A stretch of 64,000 nucleotides of DNA, taken from contig NC_085888.1 in assembly GCF_035222375.1 (NCBI RefSeq), positions 1,054,001 to 1,118,000 on the forward strand, in the 5' to 3' direction. The stretch comes from Podospora pseudocomata (lineage: Eukaryota > Ascomycota > Sordariomycetes > Sordariales > Podosporaceae). Positions 57,883 to 64,000 of this stretch are shown one piece after another (position 1 is the first letter of the stretch; the number at the start of each line of letters is the position of its first letter). The notes beneath the pieces were generated by a model. That model saw only the letters and a list, made by a program, of their open reading frames with translations. It was not told the DNA's origin and ran no database searches. Both the position numbers and the translations under genes were made by a program.

Positions 57883-58376
57883 CGCTGCTTCTGGAGGCGT
57901 GTCCCGCCCGCAATCGTGGTGTTGCTAATTCGTGTAGAATGAAGTTCACGGAAGAAGACCGATTGAGAATATAGGTGCAAGGCAACCGGGTTGTGCGCCT
58001 GGCGTGTGGATCCGCGAAAGTCAAAAAAGCAGCAAGGCAGGTGAGCTTGTTGTCGTTTTTGGTGATGTGCTCTCTGGGCCTAGAGTTTGGACGCTTCGCA
58101 GTTGGAACTTGGATGGCGCGTTTTGCCCTTTGACAGCCAAACCCCTGAAGGTATAGTGACTTGAAATGGCGGGCGCAAACCGTTATGGGGCGTGCGTTTG
58201 AAGTACCGGTACTTGCGAGGCGGCACAGCTCCAGCCCAATCAGATCCTAATCAATCCCTGGTAGCATTTTCGAAATCTCAAAACCTCGCTCTCAAGACAC
58301 CACCCGTCCCTCACATATTCACTTCTTCGCTCAGCCGCCTCGAGACCGAAACCTAGAGAGCCACTGGCAGTAGTAT
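57883..58376. other. Short divergent promoter between Iec3 and MYG1
   Basis: About 0.5 kb between two start codons on opposite strands, so the two genes may share regulatory DNA. No gene seen. Confidence 0.5.
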
Positions 58377-59459
58377 ATGCTTCGCAACTTCATTCTAAAA
58401 ATGACCGAGAACGCAGCGAAACGCCTCAAGACGGACAGTGGAGTGGTTGCTATTGGCACTCACAACGGTCACTTCCACGCGGATGAGGCCCTCGCAGTTT
58501 ACATGCTGCGCAAGCACATCCCAACCTACGCCAACGCCAAGCTGGTCCGCACCCGTGATCCCAAGCTTCTCGACGAGTGTGACATCGTCGTCGACGTCGG
58601 CGGCGAGTATGAGCCCGCCCGCCACCGCTACGACCACCATCAGCGCAGTTTTTCCACCACCTTCCCCGAGCGGGCCACCAAGCTGAGCAGTGCTGGTTTG
58701 GTCTACATGCACTTTGGCAAGCAGATCATCGCCCGCCGTCTCAGTCAGCCCGAGGAGAGCGAGCAAGTTGGGCTCGTGTGGAATAAGATCTATCAGAGCT
58801 TTGTTGAGGCCCTCGATGCCCACGACAACGGCATCAGCGCCTACGATGCTGCCGGTCTTGCTGCCGCTGGTTTGGAAAAGAAGTTTTCGGACGGTGGTTT
58901 CACTCTCGGCGCCATGGTTGGCAGACTGAACCCCAACTGGAACGACCCAATCCCCGAAGACCCCGTCGCCGCCCAAGCAGCTGAGGACCAGCGCTTCGAG
59001 CTTGCCAGCCAGCGCATTGGCGAGGAGTTTGACCGCGGCCTGGACTACTTCACCTCGGCCTGGTTGCCTGCTAGAGAGGTCGTTGCAGAGGCTTTCAGGG
59101 CGCGAAACGAGTTCGACGCTGGTGGCCGCATCATGGTCCTCAAGAAGCAGTCTGCCCCCTGGAAAGATCATCTTTACACCCTCGAGGAGCAGAACCCCGA
59201 GGCCGGCAAGGTTCTTTACGTTTTGTACCCCGAGAAGCCCACCCCCGACGCCAAGTGGAGGATCCAGTGTGTACCCGAGACCAAGGACTCGTTCCAGAGC
59301 CGGAAGCCATTGCCTGAGGCCTGGAGGGGCTTCCGCGATGAGGAGCTTGACGGCATCTCTGGTGTGCCAGGCTCTGTCTTTGTGCATGCCGCTGGCTTCA
59401 TCGGCGGCAACAAGACCTTTGACGGTGCTCTTGCCATGGCCCAGAAAGCTCTTCTATGA
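58377..59459 (+). CDS. MYG1: MYG1 family 3'-5' RNA exonuclease (UPF0160)
   Basis: Single exon of 360 residues. The metal-binding motifs of this DHH-like family are present: THNGHFHADEALAVYML (about 28-44), DIVVDVGGEYEP (about 69-80) and RYDHHQRSF (about 84-92). Later blocks AHDNGISAYD, NPNWNDP, VLYPEKP and FVHAAGFIGGNKT are typical. MYG1 proteins process RNA in nucleus and mitochondria. Two starts are visible: MLRNFILK at 58377, which could act as a weak mitochondrial signal, and MTENAAKRLKTD at 58401, with a basic cluster. Either would fit a dual-location protein. Confidence 0.93.
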   Translation: MLRNFILKMTENAAKRLKTDSGVVAIGTHNGHFHADEALAVYMLRKHIPTYANAKLVRTRDPKLLDECDIVVDVGGEYEPARHRYDHHQRSFSTTFPERATKLSSAGLVYMHFGKQIIARRLSQPEESEQVGLVWNKIYQSFVEALDAHDNGISAYDAAGLAAAGLEKKFSDGGFTLGAMVGRLNPNWNDPIPEDPVAAQAAEDQRFELASQRIGEEFDRGLDYFTSAWLPAREVVAEAFRARNEFDAGGRIMVLKKQSAPWKDHLYTLEEQNPEAGKVLYVLYPEKPTPDAKWRIQCVPETKDSFQSRKPLPEAWRGFRDEELDGISGVPGSVFVHAAGFIGGNKTFDGALAMAQKALL

Positions 59460-60415
59460 AGCCCAATCTGCCAGGAGTTTGAGACGTTGATTAGCCCATT
59501 GCTGCCCAAGCGGGGCTCCTGTGATTGAAACAGGATGGGCGCATTGGGGTTGTAGGCTGCCATAGAGGTGCATTGTGTCACTACATACGGCCATCAAAAT
59601 GGCAAGCCGCCGAGGTCAAGACAGGTAGTTGATAGTAGCTTGGCTGCATTGTCTTTGTCGCCCTCATCGACCACCCCCAGTGAGTTTACGGCATTGATCA
59701 AGTCCGTGGATAACCAAAGGAGCTCGCACTTCTGCAGAGAGCTCAGATTACTTCTTCCTATCAATCTCGAAGGAAGCGTTAAAGTAATACATACTTTAAA
59801 TAAAAAAAGAAGTCAAAAAAGCAAAGAAGCTCAAATTTAAGGCTATTATCTTGTGTGCTCATATTCAAATTTCACATCCCAATGCTTCTCCAGTCTCGAA
59901 ACTCACACTAGGCCCGCATTCTATCCAGTAGATGGCTGAATCAGCTTTCCATTCTGAGTGTCAATATTGACGAGAAAACGTGTGGCGGGCGGGCTTGGGG
60001 GTGCGAAACAAACAATGAACCCCCCGCAGCGAAACACCACCCAGTATGTCAAGTTCCAATTTTCAATAACTTCAGAGAAGATAATACCAATGCCCTTCCT
60101 CGCTCTTCTCTCCCCATCCCTTCCTACATTGTTCGTCATGATCGTTCATACATCAAACAGCAACCAACATCCGCAACAGGGAACCCGGGCCCTTTCCCCC
60201 AACCCAAAGAAATACAGAACGCCCGCAGACACCAACAAAAGAGTTAAAAAGAAAATAGCAAGCCCTCATATCTCGTAATTTGAGTTGCCTCGAGTGCAAC
60301 AGCCTCTCTCTCTCTCTCTCTTTCTCTTTTCATCTTTCTGCCTTCGGTTTCCCCCCCTGTTGTCCATACCCCTTCTCTGGCCGTCCTAGGCAGTAATCAC
60401 GTACAAATTGTGTGT
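59460..60415. other. Convergent intergenic region, no gene seen
   Basis: About 1 kb between converging stops. It contains an A-rich stretch (59780-59840) and a (CT)n microsatellite at 60304-60320. Confidence 0.5.
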
Positions 60416-60986
60416 TTATCGTCTAGTCGGAAGCTCGTCCTGAGCGGTGGGTGTAACAGCCGGCTCAGCACCAGCCTGACCGTTCTCTGCACCGGCACCA
60501 GAGACCGGGACACCCTTCTCGAGCTCCTCGGCACTGGTCTCCCGGTTAAGAAAGCTGCTCTCTTTGACGGGGCTGCCGGCCTGCATGCTGACATTGTGAT
60601 GCTGATGATGATGGTGGGGATGGAGGATGCTCCCAATGCCGTTGGGTCCGCTGACGGGGCTCGACAGATGGGGGATGTTCTCGGGAACGGGGTGCTGGCT
60701 GCCAACGGAGCCCGTGTCGACGCTGTCGCCCTTTCCGGCCTTGCTCATCGCGTAGTCGCCGCTGTCAAAGTACTTGCGCTCCTTGAGATGCTTGGCGAAG
60801 TGGTCCGATTTGCTGGGGAGCTTGCCGTAGAGCCGGAAGAGGCGCTGCTCCTCAGGGGAGAGGGACTAGGTGGCGGAAGAAAGAGTGTCAGTGGGATTCT
60901 GAATTCATCCCTATCCAGGAACAGGAAAGGCCATGGGAGACTGAACACACCTTGACATCGATCTTCTTCGCCTGGTGGGGATTCAT
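60416..60986 (-). CDS. Endosulfine/ARPP family PP2A inhibitor (Igo1-like)
   Basis: Two exons, 60986-60951 (12 codons) and 60865-60416, 161 residues. Start MNPHQAKKIDVK, then LSPEEQRLFRLYGKLP and the diagnostic KYFDSGDYAMSKAG at about residues 43-56. In this family a Greatwall-type kinase (Rim15 in yeast) phosphorylates the Ser of FDSGDY, and the product then inhibits PP2A-B55, controlling entry into quiescence or mitosis and mRNA protection. The C-terminal half is disordered with a His-rich run (HPHHHHQHH). Confidence 0.95.
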
Positions 60987-62354
60987 GATTGCGGCCTGGC
61001 TTTCTTGGGCGAATGGACGGTTTGGTGGTGGTTGCTCAAGAACAAAACTGAATCGCTAAAACGAATCGAAGGTTCCTCGCTCGATATGTGTGTGTGTCGG
61101 GATGTGATGGTCGCGATGGTGAAAAAGAGAGTAGACACTTTCCCCTGGATGGATTTGCTGAAATGGCGGGTCAAGGTTTTGATTCTTGTCTGGTATTCTT
61201 GCGTCAAGAGAGGGGCACGATCGAGCTTCTGGACAGGACGGGAGGTGGGATGTCACTTCGTTCCGCTTGGGTAGAAGCGGCCCGGGTGGGGAGATTGGCG
61301 CGCCAGGCTGCTTAACCACTGGTCGCCTGCTAACAGTTGGCACTGCAGTGCTGTAGGTACTTATGCTCACAACTGGGTGGCTGGTTGCTGGGAACCTCAA
61401 AGAAAACGGGGCATTTAATAAAAAGAGGAAGTAAAGTAAAAAGCTCTTTATTTTGGAGGTTCCAATGATAAAAATTAATCAACTCTGAACAGGAACATTG
61501 CCTTGGAAACGTTCTGATTATAATGGCCCTCTTATAATATTTTCCAACTCACAGGTTCATTGACCCAAACCCAAACCTGGGGCATCCGCCACCCACCTTG
61601 ATATACCTCGCTTTAGGTAATCCTACACTGGACCTGCCTACCTGATACCATCTGATCATTTCCAATAAACTGTCGGGCTTCACAATTGTTTTGCAACACC
61701 GCCGACTTTATGCAACACTGTTGAGGAAACTGGGCATTCCTTGCACCTCTCTGTCGTCTGTTATAGAGATACTTCCAACCTCAAAATCAACCACGGGACG
61801 TCAGCCAGTAGAAAAAGCACGGACCACATGCTGCCTTCTGCTCCCTGAGCCATCCAACCCATGAACAGGCTACCGTCTAATAAAGACTTGCGTCAAACAT
61901 CCCGATTAACTCGATCCATTATCACGCGATACATGTAATCCCAAAATGCAACAAAATCTAATCTCTATGTTTGTCATGCAATGTGATCTCTGTAAATAAA
62001 TTCTATCATGTTTCCCTGGCTCTAGTTCTTGGCAACATGTCTAGTCTGGAAACAAGGCTCGCCAGTGAGCGCCAGTGCGATGAGCCTTGTCATTCTATGC
62101 ATTGTAGATTCTGTCAATCAGGCTATAGTGTTCAAACAGACGGTGAATTTGACGTGCTTCAGGTGTACAAAGCCATCCATGCCCTTGGGCGAGTAGCTAG
62201 AGCCGTGGACGAGAGCAAACTTATTCCTTGTAGTAACACGCTCACGCTTGGCCACGAATTCCCAGAAAAGACTAATAACTAGAGAAACTACATTGCATTC
62301 ACCCATTCATGGAAAGATAATCTAACCAGCCACTCTACTCGGCTGGGAAAGCTG
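60987..62354. other. Endosulfine upstream region
   Basis: About 1.4 kb between two minus-strand genes, with an AT-rich part near 61400-61560. One open frame near 61971-62282 shows no recognisable motif and is probably chance. Confidence 0.45.
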
Positions 62355-63191
62355 TCACAGCCTAGCCAGCCTCGAACCCATAGGCCCCAAGTCTTGAGGC
62401 TTGGAGGCCGGGGTCAACTCAACAACAACCCCTTGTTTTCCTTCCCCTTCAGCCTTGAAGTAGATCTCTTGACAGTCCTCTTCCCCGACTCCATTCGCAA
62501 ACTGCACCACCAGAAAATCAAGTGCTGTGCCAGGCTTCCCAACAGCCACCATGGGCGCGTGCCAAGTCCCCGCACCGTATGTCACAGCTTGCTTGCCTGT
62601 GGCAACGAAGGCACGCAGTCCGCTGAGATCGGGAAGTCCCCTGCCAGGGAGGGGGCGGGGATAAGAGGCTCCTGCTAGGTCTGTGGTCGTGAGATTCGCT
62701 GGAACTGGCAAATCTGCGTCTGCATCAGCGGGTGGGAGGGTAGACGCCACGATAACAAGATAGTGCTGATTTTCAGGTGCCGAGAGAGGGATAAAAGTCT
62801 GGGTTGTGAAAGGATGGCGCTCCAATACACGCACAGGGAATGCGGTAGCTGGGGGTGGTGGTTGTGATGGTGACGCGGACGAGGTTGGGATACTGATCCG
62901 TGAAGCACAGATGAAGATGTTCATTACCGAGACCCCTGGGACGGCACTGGGAGCCTGGGGGTAGAGGTTGATTTGGCGAGAGACATGTTGATATTTAATG
63001 GCTGAGCCTTGGTTGGCGGAGATTCCATCAAAGGGGAGTGAGGGTACTGATGTGGCAGAGAATGGGTGCAAGTCTGGTCGAGGGTTGTTGATCACGTCCC
63101 CGAACGGAGCGAAAGCTTCCTGGGTGAGGGGTACCGCTTCGAACACCAGTTTTGGAACAGTAAGCGTGATGTTCTTGGTTGGAGAAGGCAT
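62355..63191 (-). CDS. Ureidoglycolate lyase (allantoin degradation)
   Basis: Single exon of 278 residues. The N-terminal part VFEAVPLTQEAFAPFGDVI is the family start. Further blocks are INLYPQAP, RVLERHPFTTQTFIPL, YLVIVA, FVATGKQAVTYGAGTWHAP with the metal-binding His, and DFLVVQFANGVGEEDCQEIY. The enzyme splits ureidoglycolate into glyoxylate and urea, the last step of purine-nitrogen use by the allantoin route (yeast Dal3). A Pro/Ser-rich insert (SSASPSQPPPPAT) lengthens one loop. No other purine-degradation gene lies in the window. Confidence 0.9.
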   Translation of the reverse strand: MPSPTKNITLTVPKLVFEAVPLTQEAFAPFGDVINNPRPDLHPFSATSVPSLPFDGISANQGSAIKYQHVSRQINLYPQAPSAVPGVSVMNIFICASRISIPTSSASPSQPPPPATAFPVRVLERHPFTTQTFIPLSAPENQHYLVIVASTLPPADADADLPVPANLTTTDLAGASYPRPLPGRGLPDLSGLRAFVATGKQAVTYGAGTWHAPMVAVGKPGTALDFLVVQFANGVGEEDCQEIYFKAEGEGKQGVVVELTPASKPQDLGPMGSRLARL

Positions 63192-64000
63192 ATTGAAAGA
63201 GCGAGGCGCCAGTTACCCAATTTCGGTGATGAATCAGACGCGGCAACGGTGATGTTGACGACGGTCCCGGTGTTACGGTCGGTTTATTGTGTGGCTCCCT
63301 GGAAGTAACAGAAGATGGTGGGGTCTGCGGCCCCCTCCGAGAGGCATATGGCGACAGATCGGAGCATTTTCTTCGTGCACCAATACCATCACACTAGCAT
63401 AATCATCCTCAAACAAGAAAACCACTTCCCAAGCAGCTCGGTAATTAATTTCCTTATCGTTTACCAAGATGCGTTGCCAATGTCTCGTCTCTGATTGAAG
63501 CGGCAATGCGTGCCACACACTCTACCAAAATAACAACTCGAGCCCGGGTTCCAAAAGACAAACATCGGCTGTCACTCTCTCCGCACAATACATTTGCGGT
63601 TCACATTATGGGGTAAACAGACATGGGCTCTAGGTAGGCGGGTTAACAATCTACCTGTTTTAGACGTGCTAACAATGTTGCTTAAGACTCATGCCGTTGT
63701 TTGTTCAGAGTAGCCAGCTCCCAAGGACCCCATACATCCATGGCAATCATTGAGCAAGTGTCCTCACATACTCGACAAACATGGGCATCTATACAGCTGA
63801 TTCAACCAGTTCTGTAGTCTCAAAGTACATCCGAACACCCGGGAGGGGTTTCCTATTTTTAGCCCTCGCCAATGATTATACACGGAACGGCAATCTCACG
63901 ATTTTGCGGCTACCAATCCCTCCCGGTCCTCAATATCGAGCCTCGGGGTTGGGTGGACAAGTATTCCTGCGAGGACGTTCACCAGAGGCGTCATCCATCG
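63192..64000. other. Ureidoglycolate lyase upstream region to window edge
   Basis: About 0.8 kb with no recognisable gene; it should include the lyase promoter. Confidence 0.45.

Noticed and set aside
61971-62282. 103-codon plus-strand frame upstream of endosulfine
   Set aside because: No motif and no plausible splice partners.

Overview
The window is nuclear DNA of a filamentous ascomycete, most likely a Sordariomycete of the order Sordariales. Genes are dense and lie on both strands. Introns are short (about 50-80 nt) with GTRNGT-like donors and CTAAC/CTAAT-like branch sites. The gene set includes single-copy fungal genes (NOT3, Iec3, Cyp40, MYG1, NADP-isocitrate dehydrogenase). I found no tRNA, rRNA, CRISPR array, LTR element or intact transposon. 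Most genes are spliced, so the coordinates below are spans from start codon to stop codon, and exon borders worked out by hand are given in each entry.

Left third (1-26 kb): a Mag2/RNF10-type RING protein (+); a Crp1/Mdg1-like protein whose N-terminal AMPK-type glycogen-binding module (CBM48) is split over three exons (-); a ferric reductase (-) with a 4.2 kb upstream region without a recognisable gene; an acidic, low-complexity protein of unknown function with a possible spliced-on membrane tail (-); an RTA1-family 7-TM protein (-); a mitochondrial Tgl2-like lipase (+); and a secreted GtaA-type glutaminase of seven exons (+).

Middle (26-38 kb): the main item is a very long minus-strand gene at 26541-33627. 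A cytosine-5 DNA methyltransferase reading frame and a RING-containing SNF2 helicase reading frame lie in the same frame, separated by a single TAG that a 63-nt candidate intron can remove. This is the DNMT5 architecture, here without a chromodomain. Its 3' end runs into a previously unmarked, diverged 43-nt tandem repeat. A 2H-phosphoesterase gene is divergent from it.

Right part (38-64 kb): housekeeping and regulatory genes. They are a Bud2-like RasGAP (+), cyclophilin-40 (-), D-aminoacyl-tRNA deacylase with a 7-nt first coding exon (-), CCR4-NOT subunit NOT3 with a hidden last exon (+), a C2H2 plus zinc-ribbon protein (+), NADP-isocitrate dehydrogenase with two in-frame starts (+), INO80 subunit Iec3 (-), MYG1 exonuclease (+), an endosulfine (Igo1-like) PP2A inhibitor (-) and ureidoglycolate lyase (-). 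The genes do not form a pathway cluster. Several touch chromatin or RNA control (DNMT5, Iec3, NOT3, MYG1), but this looks like ordinary genome order.
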